Source of the DNA: Calditrichota bacterium
Lineage (GTDB): Bacteria; Zhuqueibacterota; Zhuqueibacteria; Zhuqueibacterales; Geothermadaptataceae
DNA: 6,247 nt
Direction of reading: 5' to 3'
Assembly: GCA_008501545.1 (NCBI GenBank)
Contig: QQUM01000149.1
Location: forward strand, 1 to 6,247
A model generated the notes under the pieces. It made no database searches. It worked only from the letters and a program-made list of their open reading frames with translations, and was not told the DNA's origin. The first letter of the stretch is position 1, and each line of letters opens with the position of its first letter. A program made the position numbers and the translations under genes. Positions 1 through 6,247 of the stretch are shown here, in pieces.

Positions 1-576
1 CCAATTGCACTGCCACTGGATTACACAGTCCTCGCGTGCAGCGCGCTTGGTAATATTTCCGACCGTCGCACCTTTCTCCTGCTCGAAGGCACTGTTGGTG
101 GGCTCCCCAACCTGCTGATGAAAAACACAGGTATTAATTCAGGCTTTATGATGCCACAATACACCAGCGCCGCCCTGGTCACCGAAAACAAAAGCTTGTG
201 CTTTCCAGCCCGCGCTGACAGCATTCCCACTTCTCTCGGGCAGGAAGACCATGTCAGCATGGGCGCAATCAGTGGACGGCGAACGGGACAGGTGATCGAC
301 AATCTGGAGAAAATCCGGGCTGTCGAGTTGCTTTGCGCTGCCCAGGCGTTTGATTATCGACGGCCGCTAAAATCCGGGAAAATTCTCGAAGCATGCCATG
401 ATTTGGTACGGAGCTATATCGATCACGCAGAAGAAGATCGTGTTTTTGCCCGTGATCTTGAAATCGCGCGTCAGCTTATCGCTGACAAAAAACTCACACA
501 AACAGCCATCGAAACTGCAGAAAAAGAACAAATAAATTTGAAAGGTGAATACGATGAACTTTTCGGACTTTATTAA
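1..576 (+). CDS. hutH: Histidine ammonia-lyase (histidase), C-terminal part, 5' end outside window
   Basis: The reading frame is open from the first base and gives 191 residues before TAA at 574-576. That is roughly the last 37% of a protein of about 510 residues. HutH removes ammonia from L-histidine to make trans-urocanate, the first step of cytosolic histidine breakdown. The visible part carries family motifs: [21 protein letters not shown] at about residues 44-64 (visible numbering), then [16 protein letters not shown] at 73-88, then [17 protein letters not shown] near 107. The Glu of QEDHVSMG (E82 here) matches the conserved active-site Glu of the Pseudomonas enzyme (E414 by my alignment). 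The Ala-Ser-Gly that forms the MIO electrophile lies upstream of the window. An internal ATG at 118 is not the start, because homologous sequence ([21 protein letters not shown]) precedes it. The related aromatic ammonia-lyases share this fold, but adjacency to hutU makes histidase the best call. Confidence 0.95.
   Translation, partial: PIALPLDYTVLACSALGNISDRRTFLLLEGTVGGLPNLLMKNTGINSGFMMPQYTSAALVTENKSLCFPARADSIPTSLGQEDHVSMGAISGRRTGQVIDNLEKIRAVELLCAAQAFDYRRPLKSGKILEACHDLVRSYIDHAEEDRVFARDLEIARQLIADKKLTQTAIETAEKEQINLKGEYDELFGLY
541..548 (+). promoter_or_regulatory. Ribosome binding site for hutU (inside hutH)
   Basis: AAAGGTGA lies within the last codons of hutH and ends 5 bases before the ATG at 554. 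It supports ATG 554 as the hutU start over the in-frame GTG at 545, which sits inside this motif and has no purine-rich site of its own upstream. The placement suggests hutU translation is coupled to ribosomes finishing hutH. Confidence 0.7.
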
Positions 577-2227
577 AACCTATGCGAACCACCCTCATTA
601 TAAAGCACCAACCGGCACAACATTGCATGCAAAATCATGGCAGACTGAGGCCCCGCTGCGGATGCTGCTCAACAACCTGGATGCTGAAGTTGCGGAAAGT
701 CCGGATGAGCTGGTGGTCTACGGGGGAACCGGCCAGGCAGCGCGCAACAAAGAAGCCGTTTCAGCGATCATCAGGAATTTGCTCGAACTGGATGAAGACC
801 ACAGCTTGCTCGTTCAATCAGGGAAACCGGTAGGTATTGTGCGCACGCATCCTTCCGCACCGCGAGTCCTCATTGCCAATTCTAATCTCGTACCCAAATG
901 GGCAACCTGGGATCATTTCAACAAATTAAAAGAAAACGGTCTGATGATGTACGGGCAAATGACTGCAGGAAGCTGGATTTACATCGGCTCACAGGGTATT
1001 TTGCAAGGGACTTACGAGACTTTCGTTGCCTGTGGTGAGAAATATTTTCAGAGTGATTTGCGCGGGAAGTTGCTCGTTACAGGTGGTTTAGGCGGAATGG
1101 GTGGTGCACAACCATTGGCTGCTACTATGGCTGGTGCCACTTTTCTTGGCGCGGATGTCGACCCGGCACGCATTAAAAAACGCCTGGATACGCGCTATAT
1201 CGACAAAATGACGGCATCGTACGAAGAAGCACGCGATTGGGTCCTGGATGCACGGCATCGTGGGCAAGCACTTTCTGTAGGGCTTGTTTCCGATATTGGT
1301 GATATGTTAGAAAAACTTTTGGCCGATGGCATCATTCCGGACATTTTAACTGATCAGACTTCGGCCCACGATCCAATAAATGGCTATATTCCCAACGGTC
1401 TCACGCTTGATGAAGCAAACGAATTACGCAACAACAATCCGGAAAATTATCACGAACAAGCCTTGAAAAGCATGGCACGGCATGTAGGATTCATGTTGGA
1501 AATGCAGCAGCGCGGTAGCAAAACTTTTGATTACGGCAACAACCTGCGTGAATTCGCCCGCCAGGGCGGTGAGCCAAATGCATTTGATTTCCCGGGATTT
1601 GTACCGGAGTATATTCGCCCGCTTTTCTGTGAAGGCAAAGGACCCTTTCGATGGGCTGCTCTCTCTGGTGATCCGAATGATATTTTCACAACCGACCAGG
1701 CACTCATGGAGGCATTTCCCGAAAACAAACATTTGATCAACTGGTTGCAGGAAGCACAGAAAAAAGTAGCGTTTCAAGGTCTCCCCTGCCGCATCTGCTG
1801 GCTTGGGATGGGAGAACGGGAGAAAGCCGGCCTCATTTTTAATGATTTGGTAAAAGCAGGCAAAGTCAAAGCGCCAATTGTCATTGGACGCGACCATCTC
1901 GACTGTGGTTCGGTTGCTTCTCCCCATCGCGAAACAGAAGGCATGCGCGACGGCAGTGATGCAGTTTCTGACTGGCCATTATTGAACTTAATGGCAAATA
2001 CCGGTGGTGGTGCAACCTGGGTTTCTTTTCATCATGGTGGTGGTGTCGGAATGGGATTCTCACAACATGCCGGCATGGTTATTTTAGCTGATGGCAGTGA
2101 CAGGGCAGAAAAGTGTTTGCGCAGGGTTTTATACAACGACCCGGCACTCGGTATAATGCGGCACTCGGACGCGGGCTATGAAGATGCGATCGATATGGGT
2201 GAAAAATTTGGTGTTGGAATGGATTAA
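554..2227 (+). CDS. hutU: Urocanate hydratase (urocanase)
   Basis: This complete 557-residue protein matches the usual length of bacterial urocanase (about 550-560). It hydrates urocanate to 4-imidazolone-5-propionate, the second step of histidine breakdown, using tightly bound NAD+ as an electrophile. The N-terminal region has the typical [13 protein letters not shown] segment. A glycine-rich [12 protein letters not shown] stretch, near residue 177, belongs to the NAD-binding region. The signature [10 protein letters not shown] spans residues 407-416, with the conserved Cys at 415 (Cys410 in Pseudomonas putida). It is followed by [36 protein letters not shown] and [17 protein letters not shown], both strongly conserved. 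ATG 554 is chosen for its Shine-Dalgarno site; an upstream GTG at 545 would add three residues. It overlaps hutH by 23 bases, so they are almost certainly co-transcribed. One oddity is Cys412 at the variable position of the signature, giving CxxC with the conserved Cys. Confidence 0.98.
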   Translation: MNFSDFIKTYANHPHYKAPTGTTLHAKSWQTEAPLRMLLNNLDAEVAESPDELVVYGGTGQAARNKEAVSAIIRNLLELDEDHSLLVQSGKPVGIVRTHPSAPRVLIANSNLVPKWATWDHFNKLKENGLMMYGQMTAGSWIYIGSQGILQGTYETFVACGEKYFQSDLRGKLLVTGGLGGMGGAQPLAATMAGATFLGADVDPARIKKRLDTRYIDKMTASYEEARDWVLDARHRGQALSVGLVSDIGDMLEKLLADGIIPDILTDQTSAHDPINGYIPNGLTLDEANELRNNNPENYHEQALKSMARHVGFMLEMQQRGSKTFDYGNNLREFARQGGEPNAFDFPGFVPEYIRPLFCEGKGPFRWAALSGDPNDIFTTDQALMEAFPENKHLINWLQEAQKKVAFQGLPCRICWLGMGEREKAGLIFNDLVKAGKVKAPIVIGRDHLDCGSVASPHRETEGMRDGSDAVSDWPLLNLMANTGGGATWVSFHHGGGVGMGFSQHAGMVILADGSDRAEKCLRRVLYNDPALGIMRHSDAGYEDAIDMGEKFGVGMD

Positions 2228-3300
2228 ATATCAAAGTCACCAAAATCGATTGAATCACCGATGGAATCGAACCAGCTCCCGCCATCTTCAGCTATCCCCA
2301 TGTCTGGTATTTCACCACCAACATCGAGATTTGCCTGTGCAAAATCACCTTCAAATTCATGACCACCAAAAAATTCTACATCCCCTGTTTCCGGCGCTTC
2401 GAAATCAGCATCCGGATTCAGTGTATCGGTCGCACCAGCATCAAATCCATTTTCTCCGACCGCCATCATTGTAGTGCCCTGCTCATCGACGAGGTCAAAG
2501 TTGTTGCAGTGAATATGGCTGGTGTGAGCAAAGGCGGACCACATCCACGCATAAAAGAAAAAGTCGGCAAAACCGGGATAGCCATAGTAAACCGGTTCAC
2601 CCCCCTGATTGGCAGGGATTTGTTTGGGATTTTGAATTGACTTTTTGGGACGTACCATTTTATTGCTTATCTTCAATTTGATATCATCGACACGTATACT
2701 CCGTCGGAGACTTTGCTCAAATCGATTGACAAACTGGTGAAATATCGCCTGTTTTTCCTGGAGAAATGCATCATATTTTTCCTGAGATGAAAAAATACGC
2801 TTCATCTTTTCTTTCACTTGTTCTGAAGAATTTCCACTCGTTTTAAATTCGCTTAAAACGCCATTTATTTTAATTTCGATCGGGTACGCGCCGACAGCAT
2901 GCCGACGGTTGACATCGATTTCAACCAGGTATTTTATCGAATCTTCATCGTGTTCGAGAACCAGAAACAACTTGTCGAATAATTCTGATTCATATCTATC
3001 CGTTTCAAGACGAAAACGTTCCATAACATCATCCAGATCGTTGGTTTTGCCTTCTGTGTCCAAATAGAAATCGAGATCATCTTTCGACAGCCGGACTATG
3101 TTGTTAACACCCAAATTCTGGCAGGCCATATTGATTTGCTGCAGTACAGCCACAGCGGTGAACGTTTCCAGTTCCTCTTTTTTTGATGATAACCCACCTG
3201 TCAATGCATGCAGCAATTTGCGAAAATTTTCACGCGGCTGTTGAATTTCAATTTGGGTTAACTGCGAAGGATCAAGTGTAAGCAGACCAGAGAAGTACAT
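2224..3300 (-). CDS. Unrecognised protein with aromatic block and acidic, Lys/Arg-free C-terminal tail
   Basis: I do not recognise a family. From ATG 3300 the product is 358 residues with no N-terminal signal peptide. Residues 1 to about 215 look like a folded mixed alpha/beta region, including strand-like stretches ([31 protein letters not shown]) and a charged helical stretch around 160-205 ([11 protein letters not shown] to [13 protein letters not shown]). A basic patch ([12 protein letters not shown]) at about 215-226 precedes a very aromatic block, roughly 236-258 ([22 protein letters not shown]), then HTSHIHC at 259-265. The last 132 residues contain no Lys or Arg and about 27 Asp/Glu, ending in Gly/Asp/Phe-rich sequence. 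It lies 20 bases after the rhomboid protease on the same strand, so it probably belongs to that transcription unit. A longer reading from TTG 3324 is possible (366 residues), but ATG 3300 has a good ribosome binding site. That it is a real gene is likely from its length and tight packing; its function is unknown. Confidence 0.8.
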   Translation of the reverse strand: MYFSGLLTLDPSQLTQIEIQQPRENFRKLLHALTGGLSSKKEELETFTAVAVLQQINMACQNLGVNNIVRLSKDDLDFYLDTEGKTNDLDDVMERFRLETDRYESELFDKLFLVLEHDEDSIKYLVEIDVNRRHAVGAYPIEIKINGVLSEFKTSGNSSEQVKEKMKRIFSSQEKYDAFLQEKQAIFHQFVNRFEQSLRRSIRVDDIKLKISNKMVRPKKSIQNPKQIPANQGGEPVYYGYPGFADFFFYAWMWSAFAHTSHIHCNNFDLVDEQGTTMMAVGENGFDAGATDTLNPDADFEAPETGDVEFFGGHEFEGDFAQANLDVGGEIPDMGIAEDGGSWFDSIGDSIDFGDFDI

Positions 3301-3307
3301 ACTTTCT

Positions 3308-3312
3308 ACCTC
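3308..3312 (-). promoter_or_regulatory. Ribosome binding site deciding the start of the acidic-tail protein
   Basis: On the minus strand GAGGT lies 7 bases before ATG 3300, a normal spacing. The competing upstream TTG at 3324 overlaps the rhomboid TGA stop. If used, it would place this GAGGT inside the coding region. The site therefore favours the shorter 358-residue product. Confidence 0.6.
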
Positions 3313-3320
3313 ATATATTT

Positions 3321-4004
3321 TCAATCAAAATTAGAATTATGATAGCGATAAGTTAAAACACGTTTGGGATCCTGAAAAAATCGTAAAAAGATCATACCGA
3401 TAACAAAGCCACCTATGTGGGCAAACCATGCGATTCCATCACTGCCCCCACCTTCCAAAGAGCCCAGGCCACTGAATATTTGAAAAACAAACCAAATTCC
3501 AAGCACAAAGAATGCAGGGATTCGCATCGTATGGAGAAAAATCAGGATTGGAACGACGACAGAGACTCGTGCTCGAGGAAACTGCAAAAGATAAGCGCCT
3601 AATACGCCGGAGATAGCCCCACTGGCACCGATCATGGGAATGTGCGAAGCCGGTTCCATAAAAATATGCAGCGATGCTGCTCCAAGACCACAGAGATGAT
3701 AAAAAATGAGAAATTTTACCGGTCCCATAATATTTTCGATATTGTCACCAAAAATCCAGAGATAAAGCATATTGCCCGCGAGATGCAGAATATCACCATG
3801 TAAATACATGGCAGTAAACAGCGTAAACAAACTTTCACCAGCAAGGATGCGGTCTGGAATGGCGCCAAAAGCAAGGATGAGATTGGTTGAATCACTTTCA
3901 GGCATGAACCAGCGAAAAACATGCAAACTGATGTTTGCCGCAAGGAGAAGTGTTGTTACGAATGGAAATTCGATTCGCGGATTGTCATCACGAAAAGGGA
4001 TCAT
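3321..4004 (-). CDS. Rhomboid family intramembrane serine protease
   Basis: This 227-residue polytopic membrane protein cleaves transmembrane segments of other proteins inside the lipid bilayer. It begins MIPFRDDNPR, an N-terminus typical of one bacterial rhomboid group, which fixes the start. Membrane segments fall at about 13-31, 69-86, 94-115, 124-141, 146-178 (probably the fifth segment plus a loop) and 191-208, consistent with the six-helix core. Catalytic features are all present. HLAGN (H74, N78) in the second helix corresponds to the oxyanion-side His/Asn of E. coli GlpG. GASGAISG holds the nucleophile S128, and AHIGGF supplies the catalytic H196. No key residue is missing, so it should be active; the substrate cannot be read from sequence. 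The gene follows the M23 peptidase by 66 bases and precedes the acidic-tail gene by 20 bases, all on one strand. Confidence 0.95.
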   Translation of the reverse strand: MIPFRDDNPRIEFPFVTTLLLAANISLHVFRWFMPESDSTNLILAFGAIPDRILAGESLFTLFTAMYLHGDILHLAGNMLYLWIFGDNIENIMGPVKFLIFYHLCGLGAASLHIFMEPASHIPMIGASGAISGVLGAYLLQFPRARVSVVVPILIFLHTMRIPAFFVLGIWFVFQIFSGLGSLEGGGSDGIAWFAHIGGFVIGMIFLRFFQDPKRVLTYRYHNSNFD

Positions 4005-4007
4005 AAA

Positions 4008-4012
4008 CCTTC
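4008..4012 (-). promoter_or_regulatory. Weak ribosome binding site before the rhomboid gene
   Basis: GAAGG on the minus strand lies only 3 bases before ATG 4004, closer than the usual 5-9. The start is nevertheless fixed by the conserved N-terminus MIPFRDDNPR, so translation initiation may be modest. Confidence 0.4.
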
Positions 4013-4038
4013 ATAGAATTATTAAGACGACCTGCCGC

Positions 4039-4056
4039 TAATAAAGAGTTTTATTA
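4039..4056. repeat. Small AT-only inverted repeat between the M23 and rhomboid genes
   Basis: TAATAAA (4039-4045) and TTTATTA (4050-4056) form a perfect 7-base inverted repeat around a 4-base loop. With no G-C pair and no following T-run on the minus strand, it is too weak to call a terminator. It overlaps the candidate -10 box and may simply reflect AT-rich intergenic sequence. Confidence 0.3.
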
Positions 4057-4058
4057 TA
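4053..4058 (-). promoter_or_regulatory. Candidate -10 box upstream of the rhomboid gene
   Basis: In the 66-base gap after the M23 gene, the minus strand reads TATAAT, a perfect sigma-70 -10 hexamer. It is 48 bases before the rhomboid ATG. The best upstream match 16-17 bases away (TGTAAA or ATGTAA) is a poor -35, and no extended -10 TGn is present. The gap is AT-rich, so a chance match is quite possible. If real, it would let the rhomboid and acidic-tail genes be transcribed independently of the peptidase. Confidence 0.25.
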
Positions 4059-4070
4059 CAAATAACAAGC

Positions 4071-6247
4071 TTAATTTACATAAAATGAGCGATTTATTTG
4101 CCTTTCATTTCCAGAACGATCTACTGCCCGAAAAGAAAATTCGTGCTTTCCCTGAGTGAGTGGTTGGCGCGGCTTATAACGGAGAATTCCTGTTTCAGGG
4201 TCATATTCAGCTATGGCTTTTTTGCCGTCTATTTTCATCAGCAGGCTTTCTTCCGAAGCGAATCCACTGTTTTCGTCTTTTGCCAATACTTTAAACTGAG
4301 GTTTTTCGCCGAGATACTGCCCTTCACCCGGTCGGTAAACCTTTATCTCAGGTGGGGAATCATCCTTTCGCACGGCAAATTTTTCCAGGCTGAACACCTT
4401 CGCAGAAACGACATGGTTTACTGTATCGATATCATTGTTGATAAAGCTCCAGCCACGACGGGTTTCATAGTATAAACCGAGTTTTGAAGGATCCACCACA
4501 TCCTTGGGGTATTTCATTCTAATGGTTGCGCCGCGATTCAGAGGCACGTCTTGCGGTTCTGTAATGTATTCGTCACTTATTGCATCGTTATCCCGCTGAT
4601 CACGTTGTTTATGAAAGCGTGCACGTCCATAAAGATCACGGTAGAGTGAGCTTTTATTGAAGATCACTTCAATCATTCCATCTGGAGAAGAGAATGAAGC
4701 AGCTTGATTTTTAGCAATATGAAAGTTATCAAAAGTTGTGTCGGCAGACACAATTTCACCGGCACTGCTTTCGCCACTCATGAGAATTCTGACATTGGCA
4801 CCATTGAAATCATCGAATTGCACCGGCAGAAGGTATTCACTCACTCCGGACTGAATTGGTAAAGGATACGCTGTACTGCGATCACCGGAAGTCACTTCGA
4901 CAAGCGGTTTTTTACGCAGTGGATTTGAAGTCGTAAATTTGAAACGGGCCCATTGGTCATAAAAATCTGCTTCAATTCTTATGGTAGTCTTCGGAGCACT
5001 CTCTTTTTGTGCAAGAGGTAAAAACGATGGCCAGGATAATAATCCGAATTTGTCCTCTGCTGCAAATCGAAATTTCTGTTCTTTAAAAATAGCTTGTTTT
5101 TCAAAAAGATGAACCGGGGCAAAGGCATGGTTTGTTCCCATATCATCGGTATGACCAACAGCAAGTTCATTGAAGAGCTGCCACCTGTTTTCTTGCCCGG
5201 GACTCTGTTGCCAAATTCGAAAAACAGGGTTGACCATCTGATGCAAACCATCCACGCTTTCCAGAAACACATCGTTATCGGTTACTTTGTATTGTGGCTT
5301 CAGCTCAACCTTCTTGCCAGCGAGCAAAGTTCCTGAGATCATACTTGTATTACCGAAGAAATCTTGCACAAAAATAGTCAGGGCATGTTTGCCCTGGCTC
5401 AGGTACGCTTTCTCGGAAGAAGGATGCTTTATTTTACCGTTCGTGAGTATGGACAGTAAAGAATCCGTGCTAAAATTTTCGACAGGCGATACGATCGGCC
5501 CGGATTGGTTCGCGTCGTAGATGAGGCGGCCTTTCTCAGCACCGCGGTACTTATAAAACGAAAGCCGGTTCTCCGGATCGAGAAATAACCGGTAATACTT
5601 CCCCTTCCCCTGACGTACTAGACGATACTCCCGATCCAACTCCATGAAGCGGTTGTTGGCATAACTAAATTTATCAAATTGGGAAGTGTAGTAGTGCTGA
5701 CCGTCAATAAAAAGTGAGATTCTGTAAATACCAAACACATTACGCACTGTCCCGCTTTGGTCGAAAGTGCGCACCGCAATCCCCATTTCACCTTCAAAGT
5801 TTACAGGATTTGTTAACTGGTAATGTGTGCGATCAATTTTACGCAGGCCATCGATGTGTATAATAAAATCGTCATTGATACGCGTATCGAATGCCAGCGG
5901 AATAAAGGCGATACTTTTGATGGTTGGAGCCTGAACATCATCAATATTATAACCACGAAGGAAGGGATTAATCGGCCTGTTCTTCACGTCTCGCATCTCG
6001 AAATGCAAATGGGGTACGCCGATGCCCGTTTCACCTGTGTAACCGAGAAAGTCACCTTTTTTTACAGGAAAAGCAGCGGCGCTCAGATAGCGGTCCAGGC
6101 GATATTTATTCCGTTTTTGTTGTTCATTGTAAACAAACTCGGACAAGGCTTCATTAAATCCGCTCAAATGAGCATAAACAGCAATTTCACCTGTGTCAAG
6201 TTTGAGATATATTGCTTTGCCGTATCCAAAAGGAGAAACCCTGATTC
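4071..6247 (-). CDS. M23-family (LytM/lysostaphin-fold) peptidase with beta-rich C-terminal domains, N-terminus outside window
   Basis: The frame is open to the right edge and gives 724 visible residues ending at TAA. The N-terminus, including any signal peptide and the first zinc ligands (HxxxD), lies beyond 6247. The visible start RVSPFGYGKAIYLKLDTGEIAVYAHLSGF matches the core of M23 zinc endopeptidases, which cut peptidoglycan cross-bridges outside the cytoplasmic membrane. The second half of the zinc site is GVPHLHFEMRD, with H79 and H81. About 30 extra residues (SGFNEALSEFVYNEQQKRNKYRLDR and following) sit between YAHL and FPVKKGD, an insert I associate with large Bacteroidota-type M23 proteins. 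After the catalytic domain come about 540 residues of beta-rich sequence. At about 569-627 there is a module with a G-W core ending VSAKVFSLEKFAV. At 628-724 there is an Ig-like domain with RAVDRSGNER. These probably bind the wall or partners. A TTG at 6167 is not the start, since conserved sequence precedes it. It appears to be the first gene in this window of a unit with the rhomboid gene. Confidence 0.9.
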   Translation of the reverse strand, partial: IRVSPFGYGKAIYLKLDTGEIAVYAHLSGFNEALSEFVYNEQQKRNKYRLDRYLSAAAFPVKKGDFLGYTGETGIGVPHLHFEMRDVKNRPINPFLRGYNIDDVQAPTIKSIAFIPLAFDTRINDDFIIHIDGLRKIDRTHYQLTNPVNFEGEMGIAVRTFDQSGTVRNVFGIYRISLFIDGQHYYTSQFDKFSYANNRFMELDREYRLVRQGKGKYYRLFLDPENRLSFYKYRGAEKGRLIYDANQSGPIVSPVENFSTDSLLSILTNGKIKHPSSEKAYLSQGKHALTIFVQDFFGNTSMISGTLLAGKKVELKPQYKVTDNDVFLESVDGLHQMVNPVFRIWQQSPGQENRWQLFNELAVGHTDDMGTNHAFAPVHLFEKQAIFKEQKFRFAAEDKFGLLSWPSFLPLAQKESAPKTTIRIEADFYDQWARFKFTTSNPLRKKPLVEVTSGDRSTAYPLPIQSGVSEYLLPVQFDDFNGANVRILMSGESSAGEIVSADTTFDNFHIAKNQAASFSSPDGMIEVIFNKSSLYRDLYGRARFHKQRDQRDNDAISDEYITEPQDVPLNRGATIRMKYPKDVVDPSKLGLYYETRRGWSFINNDIDTVNHVVSAKVFSLEKFAVRKDDSPPEIKVYRPGEGQYLGEKPQFKVLAKDENSGFASEESLLMKIDGKKAIAEYDPETGILRYKPRQPLTQGKHEFSFRAVDRSGNERQINRSFYVN

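Noticed and set aside
21..302. Open frame of 93 codons on the minus strand inside hutH
   Set aside because: It is antisense to conserved histidase sequence with no recognisable product.
1424..1927. Open frame of 167 codons on the minus strand inside hutU
   Set aside because: It lies fully antisense to a strongly conserved hutU region, and its translation looks like no family. It is a shadow frame.
2246..2270. Inverted repeat TCGATT/AATCGA as a terminator for the convergent genes
   Set aside because: The stem is only 6 base pairs with a 13-base loop and no T-run on either side. It arises from similar codons for the DSIGDSID residues.
2178..2474. Plus-strand open frame running from hutU into the opposing gene
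   Set aside because: It crosses two real genes in other frames, and its His/Gln/Pro-rich product looks like an out-of-frame reading of acidic-tail codons.
3988..4014. Eight-codon ORF (MKVYDPFS) on the minus strand overlapping the rhomboid start out of frame
   Set aside because: It could be imagined as a leader peptide, but it lacks a binding site of its own and shows no attenuator-like structure, so chance is the simplest explanation.
4098..4475. Open frame of 125 codons on the plus strand opposite the M23 gene
   Set aside because: It is antisense to the Ig-like C-terminal domain, with no ribosome binding site or family resemblance that I can see.
6165..6167. TTG as the start codon of the M23 protein
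   Set aside because: The frame continues upstream with conserved M23 sequence (GYGKAIYLKLDTGEIAVYAH), so this is an internal Leu codon of a gene cut by the window edge.

Overview
The window looks like ordinary bacterial chromosome with moderate GC and dense coding. It holds five protein-coding genes in two convergent groups and no gene-free stretch longer than about 70 bases. I see no RNA gene, mobile element, CRISPR array or phage gene. The host is uncertain. The histidine-utilisation enzymes are widespread. The large M23 peptidase, with a long insert before its HxH motif and beta-rich C-terminal domains, recalls proteins I associate with the Bacteroidota/Calditrichota/KSB1 (FCB-type) lineages. 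That placement rests on protein style only and is low confidence.

Left part, plus strand (1-2227): the 3' end of hutH (histidine ammonia-lyase, cut by the left edge) and a complete hutU (urocanate hydratase). The two genes overlap by 23 bases and encode consecutive steps of histidine breakdown: histidine to trans-urocanate plus ammonia, then urocanate to 4-imidazolone-5-propionate. The hutI and hutG-type steps are not in the window.

Right part, minus strand (6247 down to 2224): in transcription order, a large M23-type (LytM/lysostaphin-fold) cell-wall peptidase cut by the right edge, a rhomboid intramembrane serine protease, and an unrecognised protein of about 358 residues with an aromatic block and a very acidic C-terminal tail. 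Spacings of 66 and 20 bases on one strand suggest one transcription unit with an envelope theme, possibly with an internal promoter before the rhomboid gene.

The two groups meet tail to tail with their stop codons overlapping by two bases, so no intergenic space remains for a terminator. I found no convincing new biological system. The most interesting item is the unrecognised acidic protein next to the rhomboid protease.
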